This document shows positions 35,368 through 43,313 of a DNA stretch of 64,000 bases, in pieces. Source of the DNA: JBGQBN01 sp041494805 (GTDB lineage: Bacteria > Acidobacteriota > Terriglobia > Terriglobales > Acidobacteriaceae); NCBI GenBank assembly GCA_041494805.1, contig JBGQBN010000005.1:1-64000 (forward strand), in the 5' to 3' direction. How positions within the stretch are numbered: position 1 is the first letter of the stretch; every line of letters begins with the position of its first letter. Both the position numbers and the translations under genes were made by a program. The notes under the pieces were generated by a model. That model was given only the letters and a program-made list of their open reading frames with translations, was not told the origin of the DNA and did not search any database.

Positions 35368-36020
35368 GCTGCACCTTCCTTCGTCCCGAGATAGCTGTTG
35401 AGTTGGCACAGTAGGGCATTGCGGTCTTTCTCGGCCCAGTCGGCCAGGCGCTCTACGAAATTTTCGACCTGCGCGCGCGTAGCTTCGCGGAGGGTTTTGA
35501 CACCGCTGAAATCGGCGGCATAGGCCTTGACCAAAGTCGGATCCAGCTGATGCTGTCGAATGATCTGACAGAGGTGGTCACGCACGGTACGTCCTCCATA
35601 GTTTCTATTCGCAGGCTGGACGGGCAGTCTTGTTTGCTCGCCCGAGGGCGGAGACGTTTGGGCGAAGGTGCCAATTTCCTCGACCGAGCAGATGCCGATG
35701 CCGTAGGCCTTCCGGAGAGCGCGGTTTACAGCTCGTGTTTCTGCGATTCGGAGTTCAGCTCCGTGGACTAAGGGGGAGACGTTAGACGGGTCTGCATCGC
35801 CGTACCCGACGAAGCTCTCCGCTTCCGACTTCAGCACTGTGGCCCTGAACACCCAGCGCCCATGAGCGGGGTCGGAAGCGACTTCTGCTAATTCTGTGGT
35901 TATCCCACAGCAATGCTTTCGCAGTGCCACTCCCAGCAGCCCTGAATGAGTGACGTACCACCTCCCGTCCAGTATCATCAAGTCACCATTCAAGACGGAC
36001 AAGTGGAGCTTGCGACTCAT
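35364..36020 (-). CDS. Putative phage-type ssDNA-annealing/recombination protein
   Basis: The protein has about 218 residues from the ATG at 36020. A TTG at 36044 is an alternative, and neither has a strong ribosome site. The key region is ADPSNVSPLVHGAELRIAET followed by RAVNRALRKAYGIGICSVEE. The AETRAxNRALRKA helix with a preceding glycine-rich beta strand is typical of Rad52/Sak-like and related proteins in phages and archaea. The N-terminal part has RWYVTHSGLLGVALRKHCCG and RWVFRATVLKSEAESFVGYG. A C-terminal helical region may be a separate tail domain. I infer DNA annealing. It is the first gene of a five-gene minus-strand operon. Confidence 0.6.
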   Translation of the reverse strand: MSRKLHLSVLNGDLMILDGRWYVTHSGLLGVALRKHCCGITTELAEVASDPAHGRWVFRATVLKSEAESFVGYGDADPSNVSPLVHGAELRIAETRAVNRALRKAYGIGICSVEEIGTFAQTSPPSGEQTRLPVQPANRNYGGRTVRDHLCQIIRQHQLDPTLVKAYAADFSGVKTLREATRAQVENFVERLADWAEKDRNALLCQLNSYLGTKEGAA

Positions 36021-36155
36021 CTCACGAAGAAGGGATAGTTGCAATTGGGGGACGTGGGAGTAAAGTTTCTTGACTGCGCGAAGGTTCTGACGTTATTAGG
36101 TTTTGGAGAGGTTTTTTTCTCGATTCTTGCATTCGAACGTCCTCGCTTTGGCTGT

Positions 36156-36183
36156 GATATCTTAATGATATCATTTAGATATC
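36156..36183. promoter_or_regulatory. Operator-like array: three GATATC palindromes at 11-bp spacing
   Basis: GATATC occurs at 36156-36161, 36167-36172 and 36178-36183, each exactly 11 bases after the previous. Repeats one helical turn apart present the same face of DNA, as in the tandem sites bound by ribbon-helix-helix repressors. The array lies between the divergent minus-strand recombination genes and the RHH gene at 36222, so autoregulation is a natural inference. Confidence 0.65.
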
Positions 36184-36221
36184 AGCATGTCAAGGAGACG
36201 CGGATGCGTAGGCTCGTCTAA

Positions 36222-36416
36222 ATGGAAGAATCCAGGGTGGCGGTACTAATCAGAATCAAGCGAAGTCTTAAGGCGCGACTTGTCCAATTGGCAGAACGCG
36301 AGCACCGCTCACTGAATCAGCAGGTAGAGTTTATCCTCGAGCATTCTCTATCCGATACATCCAGCAAGCAGCCGAACGAGCCGCAGAGCCGCAAACGGAT
36401 AAAGGGTAGTTCCTAA
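36222..36416 (+). CDS. Ribbon-helix-helix (Arc/CopG-type) regulator
   Basis: The protein has 64 residues. The fold is visible: VAVLIRIKRSLKARLVQLAE (beta strand then helix A) and EHRSLNQQVEFILEHSL (turn and helix B). It is a DNA-binding dimer without an extra domain. The only good Shine-Dalgarno (AAGGAG, about 36190) is placed for an ATG at 36204 that encodes five codons and stops at TAA 36219-36221, in the same frame and touching the ATG at 36222. Translation may therefore reinitiate, or the original gene was five codons longer and acquired a stop. It probably represses the divergent recombination operon and itself through the GATATC array. Confidence 0.75.
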   Translation: MEESRVAVLIRIKRSLKARLVQLAEREHRSLNQQVEFILEHSLSDTSSKQPNEPQSRKRIKGSS

Positions 36417-36477
36417 CGGAATTCCTTGCTCCGCTCCCGTCCGCTTGCAGCGCTATAAGGCTCAATAGATTCTGTAG

Positions 36478-36491
36478 GTTACCGAGGTAAC
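36478..36491. promoter_or_regulatory. 14-bp palindrome GTTACCGAGGTAAC upstream of a small-gene cluster
   Basis: The 6-bp arms GTTACC and GGTAAC are separated by two bases. The palindrome lies 72 bases before the next gene start and after the RHH gene. It could be a binding site for another regulator. It is short, so chance is not excluded. Confidence 0.35.
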
Positions 36492-36563
36492 AAGAACCTT
36501 CCTCACTTACCTAAGATGCTAGAATCTGAGCCAAGCGCCGCAAGGCTTGGCAGGAGGGAAAAC

Positions 36564-36923
36564 ATGTCGGGGAAGCTCCCCAGTCTACGGAAACGATTGG
36601 TGAAAGCAGAGCATATGTTGGCCCACCTGGCGAAAGGAGAATCTGGGGCCAAATGTATCTGCCAGATGGTGACAGTGGCCTCACCCGATAGAACAGAGGA
36701 ATTCGAGGCGGAGATGAATCGTACATGTCCAGTTCATGGATTCCGTCGGCTAGGCATGATAGTGCGAGTGGAATTTGTCGGGCGGGAGCGCAGGGTGGAG
36801 GAGAATGCCAACCTGGATCAATTGCTGGAGACATACAGGGCACGTCAATTCCCTACAAAGCCTCGTCTTTCGCAACTGCGCCAGGCTGCCATTAAGCTTA
36901 AACATGACTCCCAAGAACCTTGA
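36564..36923 (+). CDS. Small protein of unknown function with Cys/His pairs
   Basis: The protein has 119 residues. The start is chosen at 36564 because GGAGGG lies nine bases upstream, while the longer frame from 36516 has no ribosome site. It contains KCICQMVTVASP and later NRTCPVHGFRRLG, four possible metal ligands. A helical, basic N-terminus (LPSLRKRLVKAEHMLAHLA) precedes them. The last 20 bases overlap the next gene. No known family is recognised. The neighbours suggest it belongs to the accessory module. Confidence 0.55.
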   Translation: MSGKLPSLRKRLVKAEHMLAHLAKGESGAKCICQMVTVASPDRTEEFEAEMNRTCPVHGFRRLGMIVRVEFVGRERRVEENANLDQLLETYRARQFPTKPRLSQLRQAAIKLKHDSQEP

Positions 36924-37305
36924 TTCGCGTTGTAAGGCTCAAGCAAAGAGCGGCAAGCGCTGCCGAGCCGCCACCACCGATGGCGGGCTGTGCTTCTTTC
37001 ACGCCAATCCCAACAAGGCTTCTGAGCTGGGCCGGATCGGAGGAAGAAGCAAGCGCCAGGCTCCCCCAGAAAGTGCCGATCCATTGCCTAGATTGGACAG
37101 TGCTATTGCGGTGCGAGACACGGTGGCTCGGCTGTTCGCCGACATTTATTCGGGCAAGCTTCACCCCAGGATCGTTGCTGGCCTGGCACCGCTCATGAAC
37201 CTTCAGCTGCGCGCGATCGAGACGACAGATCTGGAGCAACGAGTCGCAAAATTGGAGAAACTCTTGGCTGAGACCGAGGGAAAGAAAGACGAGGGCCCGC
37301 AATGA
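36904..37305 (+). CDS. Small protein with N-terminal Cys/His knuckle (phage-associated type)
   Basis: The protein has 133 residues from the ATG at 36904. The N-terminal region SRCKAQAKSGKRCRAATTDG followed by GLCFFHANP forms a C-x7-C-x8-C-x2-H arrangement. This pattern recurs in small proteins of unknown function in soil bacteria and phages, as far as I recall. A middle helical region (VRDTVARLFADIYSGKLHPR) and a C-terminal coiled coil (DLEQRVAKLEKLLAETEGKK) follow. It overlaps the next short gene by ATGA. The function is not known. Confidence 0.65.
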   Translation: MTPKNLDSRCKAQAKSGKRCRAATTDGGLCFFHANPNKASELGRIGGRSKRQAPPESADPLPRLDSAIAVRDTVARLFADIYSGKLHPRIVAGLAPLMNLQLRAIETTDLEQRVAKLEKLLAETEGKKDEGPQ

Positions 37306-37541
37306 CAAGCTTAGCAAGATCGGGGAAAACCATCAAAGCGTTGGTATGGTTCTATGTCGGACAAGCGGTTAGGCATGCGCCTATTGGTTACGGCTCTAGG
37401 CGCATCAATTACGGCTTGAGATGGCTTGAGCGATGTGATGGCTTGATAGCCATCGTGAGTGAACCTCGATCCCGCAGTGAGGTGGACCCCGATGCAGTGC
37501 GAAAAACAGCTAGCATCCTGCGATTCGGCGCCCGAGTCTAA
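37302..37541 (+). CDS. Possible small hypothetical protein coupled to the preceding gene
   Basis: This is an open frame of 79 codons whose ATG overlaps the upstream stop (ATGA), the arrangement of a coupled gene. The protein is basic at the start, then hydrophobic (ALVWFYVGQAVRHAPIGYG), with no known motif. The coupling is the main support. It might be a chance frame. Confidence 0.35.
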   Translation: MTSLARSGKTIKALVWFYVGQAVRHAPIGYGSRRINYGLRWLERCDGLIAIVSEPRSRSEVDPDAVRKTASILRFGARV

Positions 37542-37664
37542 CCCGCTTGGCAAGTCCTGTGTTGCTTCACGACGGCCGAAGAGTGTCCGAGGTTAAACAA
37601 AAAGAGGAGACCAACTGGCGCATCAACTCAGATGTTGCCTTGGAGGACGGGATTGTATCCTTGC

Positions 37665-38279
37665 TCATCGGAACCAATGGTAGCCCAGGCTGATCTGCAC
37701 CCCATTGAATTCTGGATTCTTATCCGCCAAATTGGCGTTTGAGACGTGAAAGTAATGCAATCCGACATCCCATGACCGTCGGTCCCGGCTGAATATTTGA
37801 ATCCCCCCTCCGCCCCTGGTGGTGAAGTTAAAGCTCGAGGTATCCCCCGGCGGTAGATTCGACGTAGTAAATACGGCGCCGCCCGCCAGTTCGATGTACG
37901 GCACCACGCGAGCTGTGTGGTGGCTGGAGTTCCACCGCAATACAACCGGCTCAAAACCGCCGCCATATATAGTTTGGTTTTTCGCGTTCACAAATGCCGG
38001 GATCAGATTGAATCCGTACTCCAGGTTGCCACGTAACCAACCTTTACCGAGTTCGTTGGTGATCACTCTGCCGGCGAAAACTCCGGCAGTCCAAATTTGC
38101 GATTCTGTCAAAGAATCCCGGTTCTGTTCACCGGTTGCGCCGGCAATCCAAACGCTGACGTCCCATTTTCCATTGTCTACTGGTGGGAGGCGCTCCTGTG
38201 CAGGAGCCACGTGAGTGAGGAGCAGCAGAGTCAGACTAACCACTTGACGGGCTGCACCGAATCGAGCAATTGCGTTCAT
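37665..38279 (-). CDS. Lipid A 3-O-deacylase, PagL-like acyloxyacyl hydrolase family
   Basis: The protein has 204 residues with a signal peptide (ARQVVSLTLLLLTHVAPAQ). An eight-strand outer-membrane barrel is suggested by alternating hydrophobic strands. The C-terminal block WDVGLHYFHVSNANLADKNP matches the PagL catalytic motif (His-x-Ser-Asn), with a possible catalytic Glu soon after (PEFNGV). The protein ends in an aromatic (YHWFR), as expected for an outer-membrane beta-barrel protein. It would remove the 3-position acyl chain of lipid A, altering membrane surface properties. It is monocistronic as far as can be seen and transcribed away from the accessory region. Confidence 0.8.
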   Translation of the reverse strand: MNAIARFGAARQVVSLTLLLLTHVAPAQERLPPVDNGKWDVSVWIAGATGEQNRDSLTESQIWTAGVFAGRVITNELGKGWLRGNLEYGFNLIPAFVNAKNQTIYGGGFEPVVLRWNSSHHTARVVPYIELAGGAVFTTSNLPPGDTSSFNFTTRGGGGIQIFSRDRRSWDVGLHYFHVSNANLADKNPEFNGVQISLGYHWFR

Positions 38280-38424
38280 GATTTTCTCTTCAGTTCACTT
38301 GGTAAGCTTGTCAGGAAATGGGGTGATTACCAACTTCGGAACCCACTGACTTGTTCCGGCCAGCGTGGCTTCTCCGCCCGCACGGCAGTTGCCTTGTTAA
38401 TCAAACAGTGACAGGCTGGGCCGC

Positions 38425-39471
38425 TCAATGATTCTGGGGACCAGCCCTGGTCTCGCCCGTGGAGATGGCCGTTTTCTTGGGACTGGAAAGATACATTTCG
38501 CCGGCATCCCGGGAAGCACGATACCAAGGCCGTTTTCCGTGGAGAATGTTGGCTGCGCTGCGAGCGGGGTTCAACGCGCAACGAGCGACGTCAATCAGGA
38601 ACCGGTTACGTGTGGCGGCCTCCACACGGCGCCCAATGTGCTTATCCAGCAAATCCTCCGCCAACACCCAGCCCAGGCCACCCACAGGCGTCATGACGAG
38701 ATTGACTTGTCCCACGCCAGTAAAGCAATTTTTCGACTTACACGGCCACGTCCCGTCGTGATTCCACGGCGGCCGCGTGTGTGTGCCGTATTTTTCGATC
38801 GTGACTTCACTGAGAGGCCCAATGTTCCATTGCGTGCTGTAAGCGGCATCCCACAGCGTGGCCTTAACACGACTCCACCAATATGCCTTGCTATTGGAGA
38901 ATTCCAGTTTCTCGCCTTGAGGGTCATTCTGTATCTGAATGTAGCTCGTCACCGCTCCCTGGACAGGGTGGCCGATGTAGTTGTAGAGAAAGGGGTCGCC
39001 ATCATTCCACCCGGAGCTGAACTGGGCCGAGAGCGACTGCTTGTAATCACGCCAATAGTGATTAAACGGTATGCCGTTTTCAGACACGACCCATCTGTAG
39101 TCCTCGTGCACAACATACGCCTGCTCGATCGAAAGTAGGGTGAACGATTCAAACAACGCTCGTTTCCAACGAAAACCCTGCTTTTGAATCGGCTTCGGAG
39201 CGAGGATGATTGCGCTAGCATTGAGATCGTTGTCGGTTGCGCCTAGCGCGGCGGCTTTCGAACCCTCTACGGGTACTGCACTGTGATCGAGAAGATTCGC
39301 GGCAAATGTGGTGTTTTCCCCGGAAGCGGTATTCTGCGCCGGTCCCATCCCAGTCAAGAGGGTGCAGTCTTCCAGTGTCTTCTTGATCAAATCACAGCGA
39401 AAGGACGGCAGCTGACCAAAGGTGATCGCGGGCAGAAGCAATACGCAAAGAAAAAATGTTCTGGAACGCAT
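38425..39471 (-). CDS. Secreted/outer-membrane protein of unknown function
   Basis: The protein has 348 residues starting at the ATG that gives a signal peptide (RTFFLCVLLLPAITFGQ). The body contains WKRALFESFTLLSIEQAYVV, DPFLYNYIGHPVQGAVTSYI and TPVGGLGWVLAEDLLDKHIG. The motif GHPVQGA with a following segment is one I associate with uncharacterised acidobacterial envelope proteins (perhaps DUF3943-related). There is no recognised catalytic set. The C-terminal 60 residues are rich in Arg and Ser and may be disordered. Confidence 0.6.
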   Translation of the reverse strand: MRSRTFFLCVLLLPAITFGQLPSFRCDLIKKTLEDCTLLTGMGPAQNTASGENTTFAANLLDHSAVPVEGSKAAALGATDNDLNASAIILAPKPIQKQGFRWKRALFESFTLLSIEQAYVVHEDYRWVVSENGIPFNHYWRDYKQSLSAQFSSGWNDGDPFLYNYIGHPVQGAVTSYIQIQNDPQGEKLEFSNSKAYWWSRVKATLWDAAYSTQWNIGPLSEVTIEKYGTHTRPPWNHDGTWPCKSKNCFTGVGQVNLVMTPVGGLGWVLAEDLLDKHIGRRVEAATRNRFLIDVARCALNPARSAANILHGKRPWYRASRDAGEMYLSSPKKTAISTGETRAGPQNH

Positions 39472-39543
39472 CCTGGCCAACCTTCGGCGTGGCGGTATGA
39501 TGCAGTACCAGAAAACGGTTGTCAATTTTTTCCGCTTGGTGTC

Positions 39544-39954
39544 TCAGCCCACCTTGCGGCGCGCGTCTGCTTCTTTCTCCGCCACGACGCGCAGCAGAAT
39601 GTCTCGCAGGGAAACCAAACCCTTTAAGTCCTTGCCGTCGGTGATGGGCAGGTGGCGGAAACCGAACTCACGCATCAGGAACAGGCAGTTTTCTACCGTC
39701 TCCTGCACGCTGACCGCCTTGGGATTGGCAGTCATTACCTCGGAAACTTTGGTGGTCCCGGGCATGCGGGCTCCCGCCACCACGCGGTTCATGATGTCCC
39801 GCTCGGAGAAGATACCCACCAGTTCCCCGTTGCGTAGAACGGGCAGCGCGCCAATATTGTGCTCCATCATGAAACGAGCCGCCTCCAGCACGGTTCGGTC
39901 GGCGTCAATGGAGTAGACTCGGCGGTCTTTCACCAGATCGTAGATCAGCGCCAT
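39544..39954 (-). CDS. CBS-pair domain protein
   Basis: The protein has 136 residues from the ATG at 39954, which follows AAGGAG at a good distance. It consists of just two CBS motifs: VLEAARFMMEHNIGALPVLR with GIFSERDIMNRV, and ETVENCLFLMREFGFRHLPI with GLVSLRDILLRVVAEKE. Such stand-alone CBS pairs bind adenosine nucleotides and regulate partner proteins. No partner is adjacent. Length is typical for the family. Confidence 0.85.
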   Translation of the reverse strand: MALIYDLVKDRRVYSIDADRTVLEAARFMMEHNIGALPVLRNGELVGIFSERDIMNRVVAGARMPGTTKVSEVMTANPKAVSVQETVENCLFLMREFGFRHLPITDGKDLKGLVSLRDILLRVVAEKEADARRKVG

Positions 39955-40150
39955 GGGTGACTCCTTGAGATCAGTTTTCCAGTGGCCCGTTCCTGGGCTC
40001 GCACAAGGCCCAGCCAGGAGTGGCGAAGTGCAACACTTTACCACGTAGCCCACGGGTCGAGAAAGCCACTGCCACGGCAAACCCTGGGAGCATGACCCGG
40101 CGGCAAAATGGCCGCCTTTGCTGCTCGGTCACCCTCCTGCTACGGAAACG

Positions 40151-40840
40151 CTAGAAGCGGAACTGGGGGCCCAAGGTTACGCGAAGATTGCTGCGTGCAA
40201 CGCCATCGTAGTAAAGCTCGTCTCCCAGCTCAAACCTCACCCCCCAGCGGCCTCGGAAGCCCTCGATGCCACCTGCCGGATACAGGGTATAGCTTCTGCC
40301 TCCCGAGGTAACCCGGCCCAAATCGCTCACAAAGTTGGCCGGTGGCAGGTTCGTGGCGTTGAAATTGACCCACCCGCCTTTGATTGTGAAGAAAGGGCGA
40401 AGCCGATCCGAACCGAAGCTAAATTTGGGGCCAACAAGCACATGAAAGGTTTTCAGGCGGGTGCTCACCGGGAGCGTGGCGGCGCCGGCGGTGAACGGGC
40501 TGCTGAAGTTCCGTGCGAAATCGCCCGCCAGCTCGACTTCGAGTTGGGCGCGGCTACCGAGATTGAGGCCGAACCGCCCTCCTGCACCCACAAGGTTGAC
40601 TGGGGGGTCCGGCCGGCTCAGCCGGAAATACTCAGCGAACGCTCCAGCTTCGAAGTGTCCACTGCTGGAAGCCTGCGCCCTCAGCTCGGGCGTGGCAAGG
40701 CAGAAGGCCAACATGGCCAGTAGAAAAATACAGCGGGTCTCACAGATATTTCTGGAAGCCAACCTAGCTCTAAGGTAACGGTCAGAGCCACGCTTTGACA
40801 CCGACCTTTTTATGAAACCAGCTTCAGTTCTACGTTTCAT
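40151..40840 (-). CDS. Outer-membrane beta-barrel protein
   Basis: The protein has about 229 residues if started at the ATG at 40840. The hydrophobic signal (CIFLLAMLAFCLATPELRAQ) lies some 30-50 residues inside, so a TTG at 40762 may be the real start. The mature part alternates strands such as LGSRAQLEVELAGDFARNF, TFHVLVGPKFSFGSDRLRPF and SNLRVTLGPQFRF. The terminal Phe marks an outer-membrane beta-barrel. The family resembles OmpA-like small barrels of Acidobacteriota. The function is unknown. Confidence 0.65.
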   Translation of the reverse strand: MKRRTEAGFIKRSVSKRGSDRYLRARLASRNICETRCIFLLAMLAFCLATPELRAQASSSGHFEAGAFAEYFRLSRPDPPVNLVGAGGRFGLNLGSRAQLEVELAGDFARNFSSPFTAGAATLPVSTRLKTFHVLVGPKFSFGSDRLRPFFTIKGGWVNFNATNLPPANFVSDLGRVTSGGRSYTLYPAGGIEGFRGRWGVRFELGDELYYDGVARSNLRVTLGPQFRF

Positions 40841-41113
40841 GCGCAGTCTTTCTCCTGCCGGTTGCCCGGGCACTCTACTATTCACTAGAGCCGCAACCGT
40901 GTGCAAGCGGCTTCTGCGCAAGAAACAAGAACAGCTGCCTGCAGGCGCTGCCGTCCCGGGTCGCGATTGCGGTCACAACCCTTTTAGGAGCGAAATTGCG
41001 GTCCGACGGACCGGGGCGATCGACGAAAGCCAGTGCTAAGTCTCCTGTTATCTGCTATCTTCTTGGCGTCGTGCCGCGAATGATCCAAGTTCTTCCGCGA
41101 GAAAAGAGGGCCG

Positions 41114-42397
41114 ATGCCTGATGCCGCGCGTCCAGAGCCTTCCCGGCTGTATCGCTGGATGGTGTTGATCTTCGTCAGTCTGGCGATGTTTGGGAACTAC
41201 TATGTGTACGACTGCATAGCCCCCATTGCCGACCTGCTGGCCAAACAGCTTGGCTTTTCCGACTCGAATATCGGACTACTGCAGGCGATCTACAGCATCC
41301 CCAATGTCTTGATGGTGCTGGTTGGAGGCTATGTCGTAGACCGCATCGGCACCCGCAAGGCGATTTTCATCTTTGGCACGCTATGCTTCATCGGCTCGGT
41401 CGTTACCGTGCTCTCAGGAACGCTGGCCGTAATGACGACCGGCCGATTGATCTTCGGGCTGGGCGCCGAATCGCTGATTGTGGCCGTGACCACGGCGGTG
41501 GCCAAGTGGTTCCGGGGCAAAGAGCTGAGCTTCGCCTTCGGCATCAACTTGATGATTGCCCGGGCCGGCTCCTGGCTGGCGCAGAACTCACCCACCTGGG
41601 CCCATTCCTCATACGACAACTGGCGGAGTCCCCTGCTGATCTCGGTCGGGTTTGGCAGCCTTTGCGTAGTGGGCGCAATTTTCTACTGGATCCTGGAATC
41701 GTATGCCGAGATGAAAATGCACCTGAAGCACCATGGCTCCACCGACAAGGTGGTTTTCAGCGACATTTACAAGTTCGGTGTTTCTTACTGGTATATTGTG
41801 GCGCTCTGCATCGTGTTCTATTCGGCCATTTTTCCTTTTGAGACCTTTGCCATCAAGTTCTTCATCCAGGCGCACGGCACCAGCCGCGAGCTGGGTGGGT
41901 TCCTGGTCAGTATCCTGACAGCGTTCACCATGTTTGGGACGCCGGTGTTCGGGCTGTTTGTGGATCGGTTGGGCAAACGGGCGCTGTTGATGATGCTCGG
42001 CTCCATGCTCTTGATTCCGGTCTACCTGATGATGGCGTACACCCACATCAGCCTGTATGTGCCCATGGCCATGATGGGGGTGGCGTTCTCCCTGATTCCG
42101 GCGGTGATGTGGCCGTCAGTGGCATACATCGTGGACCAGTCCAAGCTGGGCACGGCGTACGGACTCATGACCATGATCCAGAATATTGGCTTGGCGGGAT
42201 TTAACCTGCTGGTTGGCTGGGCCAACGACCACGGCCATGCCAGTGCGTCCAATCCGGATGGCTACCACTTGGGCATGTGGATCTTCTCCATTCTGGGGCT
42301 CCTGGGGGTATTCTTCGCCTTCCTGTTGCGGCAGAGGGAAACTGGACCGCATGGGCACGGCTTGGAGACCATTACAACAGCCTCAGCGGTGGCTTAG
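41114..42397 (+). CDS. MFS transporter
   Basis: The protein has 427 residues and 12 predicted transmembrane helices. The MFS loop motif between helices 2 and 3 is VGGYVVDRIGTRKAIFIFGT (GxxxDRxGxRK type). Conserved features of helices 4-5 are GRLIFGLGAESLIVAVTTAV and the GKELSFAFGINLMIAR region, which resemble anion/nitrate or sugar-phosphate type MFS proteins. The central loop contains KHHGSTDKVVFSDIYKFG. Substrate cannot be determined. The gene stands alone between the outer-membrane protein and the sigma factor. Confidence 0.85.
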   Translation: MPDAARPEPSRLYRWMVLIFVSLAMFGNYYVYDCIAPIADLLAKQLGFSDSNIGLLQAIYSIPNVLMVLVGGYVVDRIGTRKAIFIFGTLCFIGSVVTVLSGTLAVMTTGRLIFGLGAESLIVAVTTAVAKWFRGKELSFAFGINLMIARAGSWLAQNSPTWAHSSYDNWRSPLLISVGFGSLCVVGAIFYWILESYAEMKMHLKHHGSTDKVVFSDIYKFGVSYWYIVALCIVFYSAIFPFETFAIKFFIQAHGTSRELGGFLVSILTAFTMFGTPVFGLFVDRLGKRALLMMLGSMLLIPVYLMMAYTHISLYVPMAMMGVAFSLIPAVMWPSVAYIVDQSKLGTAYGLMTMIQNIGLAGFNLLVGWANDHGHASASNPDGYHLGMWIFSILGLLGVFFAFLLRQRETGPHGHGLETITTASAVA

Positions 42398-42444
42398 GGC
42401 AGGCCGCGCCGGGACTTCCGGAGTAACCAGGCAGTCCTGCAGAT

Positions 42445-42474
42445 AAACCACAGAGGATACAGAGGCCACGGAGG
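42445..42474. repeat. Dispersed-type repeat (CACAGAGG/CACGGAGG family)
   Basis: The run is AAACCACAGAGGATACAGAGGCCACGGAGG. It is made of near-repeats of ACAGAGG and CACGGAGG. The same motif family recurs at 49644-49713 and loosely at 57310-57332. It is an intergenic repeat, not coding. Confidence 0.55.
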
Positions 42475-42673
42475 TTGACGGCCTTCGCCCTTGGCCGTTA
42501 GGCTTGCCTATAGGTCACTAAAGTCACCTCTGCAATGAGTCTTGGACAAGCTCAAGTGGGGCAATAGGTTCCCTCCTGTTCCAGTCCGGGAGGCAGGGGC
42601 CCCACGACCCGCAAGCAGTACAACGAAAAGATACTTATGCCGCATCTGACTGAGTGCGGCCGGAAAAGGCGAC

Positions 42674-43276
42674 TTGACGGACGCGAGAAAACCACAGGGC
42701 GACAAGCTTTCCGAAGCAGCGGCCATTGAACGAGCCAAGCAGGGGGACGCGGAAGCCTTCGAGCTGCTGTACAACCTGCATAAGCGTCGCGTGTATTCGC
42801 TATGCCTGCGCATGACTGCCAACACGGCGGAAGCCGAAGATCTTACGCAGGAAGCTTTTCTGCAGTTGTTCCGCAAAATCGGCACCTTTCGCGGCGAATC
42901 CGCTTTTTCCACCTGGCTGCACCGGATGGCAGTGAACGTCGTCTTGATGCAGCTGCGCAAGAAGAGTCTACCGGTCGTTCCCCTAGAGGAAACGCTGGAG
43001 ACCGAGGAGGAGTCGCCGAAGAAAGAACTGGGAGCTTCAGACGCGGTGCTGGCAGGATCGATCGACCGCCTGCAGCTGAACCGGGTCATTGCAGCTTTGC
43101 CGCCGGGGTACCGGAAGATTTTCGTGTTGCACGATGTGGAAGGATTCGAGCACAACGAGATTGCCGAAATCGCGGGATGTTCGATTGGTAACAGCAAGTC
43201 ACAATTACACAAGGCGCGTATGAAGTTGCGCGAGCTCCTGAAGACGAGCAGAGCCGAAAAGGCCGGAAAGCCGTGA
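42674..43276 (+). CDS. ECF-type RNA polymerase sigma factor
   Basis: The protein has 200 residues from a TTG start. Region 2 is DAEAFELLYNLHKRRVYSLC to AEDLTQEAFLQLFRKIGTFR, with STWLHRMAVNVVLMQLRKK. Region 4 is ALPPGYRKIFVLHDVEGFEH and NEIAEIAGCSIGNSKSQLHK, a helix-turn-helix. The linker between them is acidic. The next gene encodes a zinc-finger anti-sigma factor, so this is an envelope-stress type sigma unit, together with the DUF4097 protein after it. The exact start is uncertain since no ideal ribosome site is seen. Confidence 0.88.
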   Translation: MTDARKPQGDKLSEAAAIERAKQGDAEAFELLYNLHKRRVYSLCLRMTANTAEAEDLTQEAFLQLFRKIGTFRGESAFSTWLHRMAVNVVLMQLRKKSLPVVPLEETLETEEESPKKELGASDAVLAGSIDRLQLNRVIAALPPGYRKIFVLHDVEGFEHNEIAEIAGCSIGNSKSQLHKARMKLRELLKTSRAEKAGKP

Positions 43277-43313
43277 GGAGCGCAAGGACAGCGGTATCGG
43301 GGAGAGAGGAAGT

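Noticed and set aside
36039..36221. 60-codon open frame across the divergent promoter
   Set aside because: It runs through the GATATC operator array and ends at the stop next to the RHH start; no coding signal of its own.
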